A program made the position numbers and the translations under genes. From assembly GCF_025567305.1 (NCBI RefSeq), contig NZ_JAOQJP010000001.1, positions 255,645 to 319,644 of the forward strand: a stretch of DNA of 64,000 bases. Direction: 5' to 3'. Shown in pieces: positions 8,623 through 18,526 of this stretch. Each line of letters opens with the position of its first letter. The stretch's first letter is position 1. Below the pieces are notes generated by a model. It was not told the origin of the DNA, did no database searches, and saw only the letters and a program-made list of their open reading frames with translations. The stretch comes from Lentihominibacter butyricus (GTDB lineage: Bacteria; Bacillota; Clostridia; Peptostreptococcales; Anaerovoracaceae).

Positions 8623-9631
8623 ATTCATCCTGGGGATAGATACCAGCAACTACAAGACGTCGGCAGCGCTTACCGATATGCATCAGAACGTTGTATGTGA
8701 TCTGAGAAAATTTTTGAAAGTAAAACAGGGCGAAAAAGGATTGAGGCAATCTGACGCCCTTTTTCAGCATGTCAGGAACCTGCCTGAACTGTTTGAAGAG
8801 CTGGCAGGCAGTGCGGACGGCGGAGTGTGCGGAGAAGCAGCGAACGATCTGTATGCCGGACTTGCAGCTGTCGCATATTCCTCAAGGCCGAGACCCGTGG
8901 AGGGTTCGTATATGCCGGTTTTTCTCGCAGGCGAAAGCTTTGCCAGATCGCTGGCGGCACTGGCTGACATACCGGCACTGCCGTTTTCACATCAGGAAGG
9001 GCATATCGAGGCGATAAAGGCATTTTCACAGCTGAAATGCGCAGACCGAATCATGGCGTGCCACTTTTCGGGAGGTACGTCAGAACTGCTCGAGGTCACT
9101 GCAGCGGACGGCCATACGGGATATGACATAGAGATAATCGGCGGCTCGAAGGACATCGCGTTCGGACAGGTGATCGACCGTGCCGGAGTGATGCTCGGGA
9201 TGAGCTTCCCGGCGGGCGAAGAAATGGACAGGATCGCCGAAGCGGCAGATGGAGCTTCAGACGTTCTGACCCGGATCAAAGTCAGAGACGGATGGCTCAA
9301 TCTCTCCGGAATAGATACACAGATAAAGCGTACGCTTGAAAGCAGCGGCGCAGTATCATGCGAATCTGCAGGTCCGCTGATACGAGAGATCTTTGAAAAA
9401 GTTTCAGATGCAATGACTGACATGGTCATCCAGGGCGCCGAAAAGACCGGCATCAGCGATATCATCATGGCGGGCGGCGTCACATCGAGCTCGTTCATCA
9501 GACGGAGAGCTTTGAAAAGGCTTGACGCGGCCGGGATAAATGCTGTATTCGATGAAAACGGACTGGCACAGGACAATGCCGTGGGGATATCGGTTTTAGG
9601 AGGAAAGGAAATATGGGGATCAAACCTGTAA
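8612..9631 (+). CDS. TsaD/Kae1-like ASKHA protein (paralogue, function unassigned)
   Basis: A 339-aa protein of the TsaD/Kae1/YgjD fold. Seen: ASKHA N-lobe GIDTSNYKTSAAL (8-20), metal-binding HQEGH (H127, H131), SGGTSEL (153-159), a glycine loop IMAGGVTSSSF and a final DNAVGISVLGG. These match TsaD (tRNA t6A synthesis), but the sequence diverges and the position between nusB and xseA is that of a clostridial TsaD-like paralogue rather than canonical tsaD. The true function is unknown; loss or retention of t6A activity cannot be judged. It overlaps nusB by 11 and xseA by 19 bases, so translational coupling is likely. Confidence 0.82.
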   Translation: MKNRFILGIDTSNYKTSAALTDMHQNVVCDLRKFLKVKQGEKGLRQSDALFQHVRNLPELFEELAGSADGGVCGEAANDLYAGLAAVAYSSRPRPVEGSYMPVFLAGESFARSLAALADIPALPFSHQEGHIEAIKAFSQLKCADRIMACHFSGGTSELLEVTAADGHTGYDIEIIGGSKDIAFGQVIDRAGVMLGMSFPAGEEMDRIAEAADGASDVLTRIKVRDGWLNLSGIDTQIKRTLESSGAVSCESAGPLIREIFEKVSDAMTDMVIQGAEKTGISDIIMAGGVTSSSFIRRRALKRLDAAGINAVFDENGLAQDNAVGISVLGGKEIWGSNL

Positions 9632-10821
9632 AAGTTTCTCAGCTGAACAATTATATAAAACGCATACTGCAGTCGGATCCCATACTCGGCAGTGTCTCGG
9701 TGATCGGAGAGATCTCCAATCTCAAATTTCACAATTCGGGGCACGTGTATTTTTCGCTCAAGGATGAAAAGAGCAGGATAAACTGCTTTCTCGCGGCAGA
9801 CAACGTCGATGCCGTGGAAGACATGCTGGTGGAAGGAAACGAAGTGACCGCCAGGGGGTATATATACCTCTATGAGCGCGGCGGCAGCTATTCGCTCAAC
9901 GTGCGGACGATGGAAAGCGCAGGCAGGGGAGATCTCGCCGCGGCTTTTGAAAAGCTCAAGGCCAAGCTCGAAAAAGAAGGGATCTTCGATCCCGCGCACA
10001 AAAAAGCACTGCCGTTCTTTCCGCAGAAAGTCGCAGTCGTCACATCTCCGACCGGAGCTGCTGTCCGGGATATCGTCAAGATCATCACAGGCAGGAACGA
10101 CTGCGTGGATATCGTGATATATCCTGTGCTGGTGCAGGGACCGTATGCGGCGGAAGAAATAGCACATGCGATAAAAGATATAAACGAAAACCACAGCGAT
10201 GTGGATATAATAATAACAGGCAGGGGCGGCGGCTCGATGGAGGAGCTGTGGGCATTCAACGAGGAATGCGTCGCGCGCAGCATCTACGGATCGGACATAC
10301 CCGTGATATCAGCGGTAGGACACGAGACGGATTTCACGATCTCGGATTTCGCGGCGGACCGCAGAGCCGAGACTCCGACCGCAGCCGCGCAGATGGCCGT
10401 GCCTGATACGAAGGAGCTGCGAGATCGTATCGAAGCGCTCTGTACAGAGATGAAAAGGAACCTCGGGACAGTCTGTGACAGCAGGCGAAAAAGCCTGGAA
10501 CTGCTGGATCCGAAGAGTTTTGCACGAAACCTCAGGAGCAGAGCTGCGATGGAGCAGATGGCACTGGATAACATAATATATGATATGGAAAACCACATCA
10601 GATCGATGATCGTTTCGCTCAGGCACAGGACAGAGCTGCTTCACGAGGCTGTATCCGCGGCAGATCCGCAGAACATACTGAGCAGAGGCTACAGTATCGT
10701 CACGGACGGCGGCGGGAATATAGTAAAAGACTCTTCCAGTCTTGAAATAGGACAGACTGTCAGCATCAGACTCGCAGGAGGAAGCGCTCAGGCTGATGTG
10801 ACTGCGATCGGAAAGGAATAG
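9613..10821 (+). CDS. xseA: exodeoxyribonuclease VII large subunit
   Basis: Catalytic subunit of exonuclease VII, which degrades single-stranded DNA into oligonucleotides; 402 aa, usual length. N-terminal OB-fold (about 1-100: VSVIGEISNLKFHNSGHVYFSLKD), then the catalytic core with VVTSPTGAAVRDI, DIIITGRGGGSMEELWAFN and PVISAVGHETDFTISDFAADRRAETPTAAA split across the centre, then a helical region that binds XseB. The start overlaps the TsaD-like gene; an AGGAAAGGAA precedes it. xseB follows after 4 bases. Confidence 0.96.
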   Translation: MGIKPVKVSQLNNYIKRILQSDPILGSVSVIGEISNLKFHNSGHVYFSLKDEKSRINCFLAADNVDAVEDMLVEGNEVTARGYIYLYERGGSYSLNVRTMESAGRGDLAAAFEKLKAKLEKEGIFDPAHKKALPFFPQKVAVVTSPTGAAVRDIVKIITGRNDCVDIVIYPVLVQGPYAAEEIAHAIKDINENHSDVDIIITGRGGGSMEELWAFNEECVARSIYGSDIPVISAVGHETDFTISDFAADRRAETPTAAAQMAVPDTKELRDRIEALCTEMKRNLGTVCDSRRKSLELLDPKSFARNLRSRAAMEQMALDNIIYDMENHIRSMIVSLRHRTELLHEAVSAADPQNILSRGYSIVTDGGGNIVKDSSSLEIGQTVSIRLAGGSAQADVTAIGKE

Positions 10822-10825
10822 TATC

Positions 10826-11032
10826 ATGACAGAAAAAAAAGAAACGTTTGAAGAAGCACTGAAGAAACTCGAGAACGCATCTGAAAAACTGAAGTCAGAA
10901 GACATTTCTCTCGAAGATGCGATCAGAAGCTATGAAGAAGGCATAAAACACTATAAACGATGCAGCGAGATACTGGAAAAAGCCAGTCAGAAAATAGAAA
11001 CACTTACGAAACAGGAGGCGTATCATGACTGA
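10826..11032 (+). CDS. xseB: exodeoxyribonuclease VII small subunit
   Basis: 68-aa all-helical subunit that binds XseA. It carries the family signature TFEEALKKLENASEKL...ISLEDAIRSYEEGIKHYKRCSEILEKA. It lies directly after xseA and overlaps ispA by 8 bases. Length and position are standard. Confidence 0.95.
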   Translation: MTEKKETFEEALKKLENASEKLKSEDISLEDAIRSYEEGIKHYKRCSEILEKASQKIETLTKQEAYHD

Positions 11033-11921
11033 TAATACTTTTAATGATTACAGAGAACTGCTGGAAGAACATCTGCTGGATTTCATACCGGATGTGGATC
11101 ACAAGAGTATCACTCTTTACGAATCGATGAAATACAGCCTTTCTGCCGGAGGCAAGCGGATAAGACCTGTGCTTCTGCTCGCGGCATGCGATTTCTGCGG
11201 CGGCAGCATAACAGAAGCTCTGCCTTATGCATGCGCGATAGAATATATACACACGTACTCGCTCATACACGACGACCTGCCGTGCATGGACAATGACGAC
11301 CTGAGAAGAGGCGTGCCTACCAACCACAAGGTGTACGGCGACGCGGTGGCGACACTCGCGGGAGACGGACTGCAGTCTGCGGCTTTCGAAGCGATGAACA
11401 CGGACATGCTGATGTATTTCGATGATGGCGATGCACTCAAGAGAAGGATCCGGGCAGCATACGAGATCAGCAAGGGATCCGGCTGCAGAGGCATCGTGGC
11501 CGGACAGATCGCGGACATGGAAGCCGAAGACAGGAACTGCTCGAAGGAAATGCTCGACTATATACACCTGACGAAGACATCGGCGCTGATCGTTGCCGCA
11601 GTCAAGGCCGGAGCTCAGCTCGGTAACGCAGATGAAAAGATGCTCGAGGATCTTACTATATACGCTGAGAATCTGGGGCTTGCATTCCAGATCTGCGACG
11701 ACCTGCTCGACGTAGAGGGCAGTGAGGAAGAGATGGGAAAGAAAACAGGAATGGACTGCGTCAACAAGAAAGCGACATATCCTGCACTTTACGGAATAGA
11801 AGAATCAAAAGAAAGGCTCGATGAGCTGACGGCGACTGCCATAGACGCACTCAGCGAATACTATGACAACGCTGAAGTTTTTGTAAAGCTGGCAAAAGAT
11901 CTGGCTGTAAGGGGAAGATAG
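11025..11921 (+). CDS. ispA: polyprenyl (farnesyl) diphosphate synthase
   Basis: Short-chain trans-prenyltransferase making farnesyl diphosphate from DMAPP/GPP and IPP; 298 aa. First Asp-rich motif DDLPCMD (D83, D84, D89) and second ICDDLLDVEG (about residue 224) are intact, with GGKRIRP (42-48) for IPP binding. The residues before the first Asp motif suggest a C15 product, but chain length is not certain. Start at 11025 has GGAGG in the end of xseB. dxs follows 4 bases later, joining IPP supply and use in one operon. Confidence 0.93.
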   Translation: MTDNTFNDYRELLEEHLLDFIPDVDHKSITLYESMKYSLSAGGKRIRPVLLLAACDFCGGSITEALPYACAIEYIHTYSLIHDDLPCMDNDDLRRGVPTNHKVYGDAVATLAGDGLQSAAFEAMNTDMLMYFDDGDALKRRIRAAYEISKGSGCRGIVAGQIADMEAEDRNCSKEMLDYIHLTKTSALIVAAVKAGAQLGNADEKMLEDLTIYAENLGLAFQICDDLLDVEGSEEEMGKKTGMDCVNKKATYPALYGIEESKERLDELTATAIDALSEYYDNAEVFVKLAKDLAVRGR

Positions 11922-11924
11922 AAA

Positions 11925-13796
11925 ATGAGTGGATTTCTCAAAAGCCTCGACCTGCCTGCCGACCTGAAGATAATGGATTACGAGGAGCTCGATCTGCTCA
12001 CATACGAGATAAGAGACTTCCTCGTCGAAAGCGTTTCAAAGACGGGCGGTCATCTCTCTTCGAACCTTGGCGCGGTGGAGCTTTCCATAGCGCTGCACAG
12101 AGTGTTCGATACTCCTGAAGACAAGATAATATGGGACGTCGGACATCAGACTTACGTGCACAAGATCCTTACCGGAAGGTGCGATCAGTTCCCAACACTC
12201 AGACAGATGGGCGGAATGAGCGGCTTTCCGAAGAGTGCCGAAAGTCCGTACGACGTGTTCGACACCGGCCACAGCAGCTCGTCCATATCGCTTGCGCTCG
12301 GGATGGCTGCGGCCAGAGATCTTTCAGGCGAAGGCTACAACGTAGTTTCAGTCATAGGTGACGGAGCGATGACAGGCGGACTGGCGTTCGAAGCGCTGAA
12401 CAACGCGGGAACTCTCGATACGAAGATGATCGTGATACTGAACGACAACGGAATGTCGATATCCCACAATACAGGTGGTATGTCGAAATATTTCAGGAAG
12501 CTCAGAGGCTCGCGCAAATACATAGCGATGAAGGCCAGGATAAAGAAAAACGTTTCCAGAGTACCGCTGATCGGCGACGGCATCGTGACAGGTCTGCAGC
12601 ATCTCAGAAACACCGTCAAATACGCGATGATCGACGGTATCATATTCGAAGAGCTGGGATTCAAGTATTTCGGCCCGGTCGACGGCCACAACATAAAAGA
12701 GCTTTGTGAAACACTTGAAGTGGCGAAGGAATTCGACGGCCCCGTATTCATACACGCGATGACTAAAAAAGGCAAGGGGTACAGCAAGGCTGAAGAAAAG
12801 CCTAATGTGTTCCACGGAATAGGACCGTTCGACATGGAATCGGGGGAGCCTGTGAAAAAATCGGCAGCTCCGTCCTATTCGGCAGTATTCGGCAGCAAGC
12901 TCAGCAGCATGGCAAAAACCGACAGCAGCATAGTCGCGGTCAGTGCTGCGATGATGGAAGGAACAGGGCTTGCGGGTTTTCATGAAAAATATCCCGACAG
13001 AGCCTTTGACGTGGGGATCGCGGAAGGCCACGCAGTGACATTTGCGGCAGGCCTTGCAAAAGCCGGGATGAAGCCGTTCGTCGCGGTATATTCGACATTC
13101 CTGCAGAGAGCTTACGATCATATCATGGAGGATGTTTGTCTCCAGGAACTCCCTGTAGTGCTGTGCATAGACAGAGCCGGCATCGTGGGAAATGACGGGG
13201 AGACTCATCATGGAGTTTTCGATCTCAGCTATCTGAAGCACATACCGGGTCTGACCGTGATGGCTCCGAAAGACGGCAGCGAGCTCGAGGCGATGCTGGA
13301 ATTTGCGGCATCATTTGACAGTCCGTGCGCGATAAGATATCCGAGAGGCGCGGCTCCGCAGCTGGGAGCTGTGGAAGATATGCAGCCTGTACAGCCGGGA
13401 AGGGCCGAGAGACTGCGTTCAGGCAGCGATGTCGACATATGGGCTTTCGGGGCGATGGTCGAAAAAGCGCTTGAAGCCGCGGAGCTGCTTGAAGCCGGCG
13501 GTATAAGCGCCGGTGTGGTCAATACCAGGTTCCTGTGCCCTCTCGACAGCGAGGCGCTCGAAGCGGCAGCAGGCAGCGTTTCGCTTATAGTCACAGCAGA
13601 GGACAATGTGATACCCGGAGGACTGGGAGAAGAGATAAACGACGTGCTGAAAAACAGCGGCACCCGAATAATGAATATAGGATGGCCCGATACGTTCATA
13701 GAACACGGCACATGCGGCGAGCTTTACAGCAAGTACGGCATGGACGGACATTCTATAGCGGAAAGGATAAAACAGGAATTTGAAAGAAAGACTTGA
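11925..13796 (+). CDS. dxs: 1-deoxy-D-xylulose-5-phosphate synthase
   Basis: Thiamine-diphosphate enzyme condensing pyruvate and glyceraldehyde 3-phosphate, first step of the MEP isoprenoid pathway; 623 aa, full length. N-terminal GHQTYVHKILTGR, TPP motif GDGAMTGG (from G145) through NDNGMSIS, central VGIAEGHAVTFAAG with the catalytic Glu near 366, and C-terminal transketolase domain with DNVIPGGLGEE. ispE, another MEP gene, is on the other strand at 53535. The 3' end overlaps tlyA by 17 bases. Confidence 0.96.
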   Translation: MSGFLKSLDLPADLKIMDYEELDLLTYEIRDFLVESVSKTGGHLSSNLGAVELSIALHRVFDTPEDKIIWDVGHQTYVHKILTGRCDQFPTLRQMGGMSGFPKSAESPYDVFDTGHSSSSISLALGMAAARDLSGEGYNVVSVIGDGAMTGGLAFEALNNAGTLDTKMIVILNDNGMSISHNTGGMSKYFRKLRGSRKYIAMKARIKKNVSRVPLIGDGIVTGLQHLRNTVKYAMIDGIIFEELGFKYFGPVDGHNIKELCETLEVAKEFDGPVFIHAMTKKGKGYSKAEEKPNVFHGIGPFDMESGEPVKKSAAPSYSAVFGSKLSSMAKTDSSIVAVSAAMMEGTGLAGFHEKYPDRAFDVGIAEGHAVTFAAGLAKAGMKPFVAVYSTFLQRAYDHIMEDVCLQELPVVLCIDRAGIVGNDGETHHGVFDLSYLKHIPGLTVMAPKDGSELEAMLEFAASFDSPCAIRYPRGAAPQLGAVEDMQPVQPGRAERLRSGSDVDIWAFGAMVEKALEAAELLEAGGISAGVVNTRFLCPLDSEALEAAAGSVSLIVTAEDNVIPGGLGEEINDVLKNSGTRIMNIGWPDTFIEHGTCGELYSKYGMDGHSIAERIKQEFERKT

Positions 13797-14571
13797 TGTA
13801 ATACTGACAGAAAGAAATATGTTTCCGTCAAGAGAAAAGGCGAAGGCTTCCGTGATGGCGGGACTCGTATATGTAGACGGACAGCGCGTTGACAAACCGG
13901 GAACATCTGTAGATACAGAGGCCGAGATCACCGTGAAGGAAGCGCTGTGCCCGTATGTCAGCCGCGGCGGGCTCAAGCTCGAAAAGGCGCTTGAGCTGTA
14001 CGGGTTTTCGCTTGAAAACGCCATAGCTGTCGACATAGGAGCGTCTACGGGAGGCTTTACAGACTGCATGCTCCAGAAGGGAGCGAAAAAAGTCTTCGCG
14101 ATAGACGTCGGATACGGCCAGCTCGACTGGAAGCTGCGAAACGACCCGCGCGTGGTCAATATGGAAAAAACCAACGTCAGATATCTCGACACGGATACTG
14201 TAGACAGCGATGTGGATTTTATCAGCATCGACGTCTCGTTCATCTCGCTGAAGCTGATCTTCCCTGTAGCTGCAAAGCTGCTGGCAGACGACGGAAGTCT
14301 GGTATGTCTTGTAAAGCCGCAGTTCGAGGCGGGCAGGAGCCAGGTGGGCAAGAAGGGCATCGTCAGGGATGCGTCAGTCCATAAAGAGGTTATCAAAAAT
14401 GTTATAGGTTATGGAAAGGATAACGGGCTTTACAGCCACGGGCTCACTTATTCTCCCGTGACGGGAACCAAAGGCAATATAGAATACCTTCTTTATATGA
14501 AGAAAACTCCGGCGGAAACAGAGCCGGACATCGACGGAACAGTTGAAGATTCCCACAGGACACTTGTGTGA
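13780..14571 (+). CDS. tlyA: TlyA family rRNA (cytidine-2'-O)-methyltransferase
   Basis: SAM-dependent 2'-O-methyltransferase of the TlyA/hemolysin A family, expected to act on 16S/23S rRNA; 263 aa. S4 RNA-binding domain at the N-terminus (ERLDVILTERNMFPSREKAK, KPGTSVD), then the FtsJ-like fold with VDIGASTGGFTDCML (from about 79), FAIDVGYGQLDWKLR and KPQFEAGR. The start is TTG at 13780, inside the end of dxs with AGGAA upstream. In many Clostridia argR and recN follow tlyA; here an aminotransferase follows instead. Confidence 0.93.
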   Translation: MKERLDVILTERNMFPSREKAKASVMAGLVYVDGQRVDKPGTSVDTEAEITVKEALCPYVSRGGLKLEKALELYGFSLENAIAVDIGASTGGFTDCMLQKGAKKVFAIDVGYGQLDWKLRNDPRVVNMEKTNVRYLDTDTVDSDVDFISIDVSFISLKLIFPVAAKLLADDGSLVCLVKPQFEAGRSQVGKKGIVRDASVHKEVIKNVIGYGKDNGLYSHGLTYSPVTGTKGNIEYLLYMKKTPAETEPDIDGTVEDSHRTLV

Positions 14572-14610
14572 TATTTACAGAACATAGAGAATAAAGGAGC
14601 ATAAAACAAT

Positions 14611-15801
14611 ATGAATATATCAAAGAAACTACAGAATATAGAACAGTCACCGATACGAAAATTCAATCCATATGCGCTTGAGGCAGAGGCAAGGGGCATA
14701 AAGATATACAGACTCAACATAGGACAGCCTGATATCGAAACACCTCCGTGCTTCATGGACGCGATCAGAAACTACGATGAAAAAGTCATCGCGTATGCAG
14801 AGTCAGGCGGAGTGGCAGAGCTTCAGGATGCGATATGCGATTATTTCAAGGCATATGGAATGGATTTCGAAAGAGACGAGGTCATGGTGACGAACGGAGG
14901 TTCGGAGGCTCTGACGATGGTGTTCAACAGCATCCTTGATCCCGGCGATGAGATCATAACAGCAGAACCTTTCTACGCAAACTATCAGACATTCGTCACT
15001 ACGGCAGACGGAGTCATCGTGCCGATGACGACCAGAGCTGAAGACGGCTATGATTATGCCGATGCGGAGCTGATAGAATCAGCGATCACGGACAAGACCA
15101 GAGCCATCATCTGCACAAGCCCGGGAAACCCTACAGGCAGAGTGCTTTCGATGGATGATATAAGACTTATAGGAGAGCTTGCGATAAAGCACGATCTGTG
15201 GATCGTCGCAGACGAGGTATACCGCGAATTTGCATACGACGGCAAGGATATCACTTCATTCGGTATGGTACCAGAGATCAGAGACAGAGTCATCCTCATC
15301 GACTCGGTGTCGAAGAGATTCTCGGCATGCGGTGCAAGAGTCGGATGCATCGTCAGCAAAAACAAGGATCTGATGGACAGCGTGATGAAGATAGCCCAGG
15401 GAAGACTGTGCTGTCCTACGCTCGACCAGATCGGAGCTGCAGCACTTTACAGACTCGATCGCTCATACTACGACAAGGCAAGAGAAGAGTACGAAGCGAG
15501 AAGAGACGCGGTGTACGATGAACTGATGAAGATACCCGATATCGTGTGCAGGAAGCCGGGCGGATCGTTTTACATCATGGCAAAGCTGCCGGTCGACGAC
15601 ATAGAGGACTTCCTCATGTTCCTGCTGAGAGAATTCGACGATAACGGCGAGACAGTGATGTTCTCTCCTGCAGAAGGATTCTACGCTACCCCGGGACTCG
15701 GAAAGGACGAGATCCGTATAGCATACGTGCTGAACAGGGACGACATGAGAAGGGGCGTAGAGCTCATCAGACTGGGACTCGAACAATACAAGAACAGATA
15801 A
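14611..15801 (+). CDS. class I PLP-dependent aminotransferase
   Basis: Fold-type I aminotransferase of the aspartate aminotransferase group; 396 aa, cytosolic. Seen: IGQPDIETPP near the start, YAESGGVAELQDAI, TNGGSEAL, SPGNPTGRVLS, DEVYREFAYDG and the PLP-binding lysine K235 in SVSKRFSACGARVG. The amino donor cannot be fixed from sequence. It starts 39 bases after tlyA behind AAAGGAGC and precedes mutS by 22 bases, so it sits inside the housekeeping run, an uncommon place for it. Confidence 0.9.
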   Translation: MNISKKLQNIEQSPIRKFNPYALEAEARGIKIYRLNIGQPDIETPPCFMDAIRNYDEKVIAYAESGGVAELQDAICDYFKAYGMDFERDEVMVTNGGSEALTMVFNSILDPGDEIITAEPFYANYQTFVTTADGVIVPMTTRAEDGYDYADAELIESAITDKTRAIICTSPGNPTGRVLSMDDIRLIGELAIKHDLWIVADEVYREFAYDGKDITSFGMVPEIRDRVILIDSVSKRFSACGARVGCIVSKNKDLMDSVMKIAQGRLCCPTLDQIGAAALYRLDRSYYDKAREEYEARRDAVYDELMKIPDIVCRKPGGSFYIMAKLPVDDIEDFLMFLLREFDDNGETVMFSPAEGFYATPGLGKDEIRIAYVLNRDDMRRGVELIRLGLEQYKNR

Positions 15802-15823
15802 CTGATACGGGAGGAGATTTGCG

Positions 15824-18526
15824 ATGGCGGCACCTAAACTTTCACCGATGATGCGGCAGTATATGGAGATAAAAGAGGAATACCGGGACTGTATCCTGTT
15901 TTTCCGGCTTGGCGATTTTTATGAAATGTTTTTTGATGATGCCACACTCGCTTCCCGTGAACTTGAACTTACACTTACAGGAAAAAACTGCGGTATGGAA
16001 GAAAGGGCTCCGATGTGCGGAGTTCCTTTTCATTCAGCGGACACTTACATAGCGCGACTCGTGGAAAAAGGCTACAAGGTCGCTATATGCGAGCAGACCG
16101 AGGATCCGGCGGCGTCAAAGGGGATCGTCAGGCGTGAAGTCATCCAGATAGTGACTCCCGGCACGGTGCTCAGCAACTCGATGCTCAGAGAGAACGAGAA
16201 CAACTACATCGCGTCCGTATTCGCTGGGGATGATACGCTGGGGCTTTCGTACTGCGACGTTTCCACCGGCGAGATATATCTCACCTCAATATCAGGCGCG
16301 GGTATGAAGGAGAATTTTGTCAACGAGCTCGTCAGGATAAACGCCAGCGAGCTGATCCTCGATGAAAATTCTGCCGAAGCGATCGATATCGAGAGCATCA
16401 GGCCTGTGACCGGAGCCTATATCAATACGCTCGACAGATCGTACTACGGCACCGACGCCTCACGTGATGTGATAAAGAGGCAGTTCGACGTGTCCGCGGT
16501 ATTCGGCATAGGCGTCGAAGAGGATTCGCCGGCAGAGGCAGCGCTCGGAGCGCTGCTGCTCTATCTGCACGAAACTCAGAAAAATGCACTTGGTCACATA
16601 GCATATCTAAATGTATACAGCATGGGGCAGAGGATGTCGCTGGACAAGTCCACGATAAAAAACCTCGAGCTGACTGAAACGCTGTTCGAGAAAAAGCTCA
16701 AAGGCTCGCTTCTGGGAGTGCTCGACAGGACGCATACGGCTATGGGTTCGAGAAAGCTCAGACAGTGGATAAATGAACCGCTCAATGACGTTGCAAGGAT
16801 AAGCGCGCGACTGGATGCCGTCGATTCGCTCCTCGACAACATACTGGTTCGCAACAACATCACTGACGCGCTCAAACGCGTGTACGATTTTGAGCGGCTG
16901 ACCGGCAGGATAGCCTGCGGCACGGCGAACGGCAAAGATCTCATCGCGCTGCGCAATTCATGCCACGTCCTTCCGGACATCAAGGATGAGCTGATGTCGA
17001 CAGACTCCGCGCTGCTTTCCGAACTGGAGAGCAGGATACATACGCTGAAACAGGTATACGACACGATAGACACCGGGATAGTCGAAGATCCGCCGTTTTC
17101 CGTAAAGGAGGGCGGCCTGATAAAGGAAGGCTATTCCCAGGAGCTGGACGAACTCAAAAGTTCGATAAAGGATGCTCAGGACTGGATCGCGGGACTGGAG
17201 GCCAGCGAACGCGAACGAACAGGGATAAAGAACCTCAAGGTCGGGTTCAACAAGGTATTCGGATACTATCTCGAGGTGACGAGGTCGTACTACGACATGG
17301 TCCCTGACAACTATATCAGAAAACAGACGCTTGCCAACTGCGAGCGTTTCATCACTCCCGAACTCAAGGAGACAGAGCGCCTGGTGCTGAACGCAGAGGC
17401 GAAAATCAACCAGATGGAGTACGATCTTTTTACTGATATCCGAAAGTCTCTGCAGGAGCATATAAGAGAGATCCAGGAGACATCAAGAGCGATCGCGTCG
17501 CTTGACGTGCTGATCTCTTTCGCGGATGTGAGCGAGAAGAACGGTTATGTAAAGCCTGCAGTCGACGGCGGGGAGGTCATCGAGATAAGGAAGGGCAGGC
17601 ATCCTGTAGTCGAGAAGACTATAAGAGACGGGATATTCGTCAGCAATGACACGTATCTCGACAAGAAAAAGCAGAGCCTGCTGCTGATAACCGGGCCGAA
17701 CATGTCCGGAAAATCCACATACATGCGCCAGACCGCACTGATAGTCCTGATGGCACAGGCGGGCTGCTTCGTGCCGTGTGAAAGCGCGCACATAGGCGTA
17801 TGCGACAGGATATTCACGAGGATCGGAGCTTCCGATAACCTGGCTCAGGGGCAGAGCACGTTCTTCGTCGAGATGAGCGAGCTGGCTTATATACTCAACA
17901 CCGCTACATCGAGAAGTCTGGTGATACTCGACGAGATCGGGCGCGGCACCAGCACGTATGACGGTCTTTCTATCGCATGGGCCGCTGCGGAATTCCTGAG
18001 CAGGCCCGAGCGAAAGATAAGGACACTTTTTGCGACACATTACCATGAAATGACGCAGCTTGAGGGCACGGTGGAAGGCGTTCGCAATCTCAACGTGGAT
18101 GTTGCTGAGGAAAACGGCGACGTCGTCTTTCTGCACAAGATCGTCGAGGGCAGTGCCAGCAGGAGCTACGGCATACACGTTGCAAAGCTCGCGGGAGCGC
18201 CTTCAGAGCTTCTGGAGCGTGCGCAGGAGCACCTTTACGATCTGGAAAGCAGCGGAGAATGTATCTCCGGGGCTGCAGCATCAGCCGGACATTCCGTAGC
18301 TTCAGCGGCAGGGTCTACGAGAACAACTGTTTCTGAGACGTCCTGTACGGATGACGAAACATCCGTTCGTGAAGCGTGCGGCGCAGGCTGCGAAGAGGAA
18401 GTGCAGCTTTCCATGTTCGCATCGATCCCTGACCCTGTGACGCAGCGGCTTAGAGACCTCGATCTTATGGACACGACGCCTTCCGAAGCACTCAGGATAC
18501 TGGAGGAACTTAAGAAATATCTATGA
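15824..18526 (+). CDS. mutS: DNA mismatch repair protein MutS
   Basis: Mismatch-recognition ATPase, 900 aa. Domain I begins LSPMMRQYMEIKEEYRDCILFFRLGDFYEMF, with the Phe-x-Glu mismatch wedge expected in this part. C-terminal ATPase: Walker A GPNMSGKSTY (about 624), Walker B VILDEIGRGTSTYDG (about 702), then ATHYHEM. Between the ATPase and the C-terminal QLSMF motif lies a linker of about 55 residues rich in Ala, Ser and Thr with several Cys (about 806-861). A gap of 22 bases follows the aminotransferase; GGGAGGAG precedes the ATG. The stop overlaps mutL by 4 bases. Confidence 0.97.
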   Translation: MAAPKLSPMMRQYMEIKEEYRDCILFFRLGDFYEMFFDDATLASRELELTLTGKNCGMEERAPMCGVPFHSADTYIARLVEKGYKVAICEQTEDPAASKGIVRREVIQIVTPGTVLSNSMLRENENNYIASVFAGDDTLGLSYCDVSTGEIYLTSISGAGMKENFVNELVRINASELILDENSAEAIDIESIRPVTGAYINTLDRSYYGTDASRDVIKRQFDVSAVFGIGVEEDSPAEAALGALLLYLHETQKNALGHIAYLNVYSMGQRMSLDKSTIKNLELTETLFEKKLKGSLLGVLDRTHTAMGSRKLRQWINEPLNDVARISARLDAVDSLLDNILVRNNITDALKRVYDFERLTGRIACGTANGKDLIALRNSCHVLPDIKDELMSTDSALLSELESRIHTLKQVYDTIDTGIVEDPPFSVKEGGLIKEGYSQELDELKSSIKDAQDWIAGLEASERERTGIKNLKVGFNKVFGYYLEVTRSYYDMVPDNYIRKQTLANCERFITPELKETERLVLNAEAKINQMEYDLFTDIRKSLQEHIREIQETSRAIASLDVLISFADVSEKNGYVKPAVDGGEVIEIRKGRHPVVEKTIRDGIFVSNDTYLDKKKQSLLLITGPNMSGKSTYMRQTALIVLMAQAGCFVPCESAHIGVCDRIFTRIGASDNLAQGQSTFFVEMSELAYILNTATSRSLVILDEIGRGTSTYDGLSIAWAAAEFLSRPERKIRTLFATHYHEMTQLEGTVEGVRNLNVDVAEENGDVVFLHKIVEGSASRSYGIHVAKLAGAPSELLERAQEHLYDLESSGECISGAAASAGHSVASAAGSTRTTVSETSCTDDETSVREACGAGCEEEVQLSMFASIPDPVTQRLRDLDLMDTTPSEALRILEELKKYL

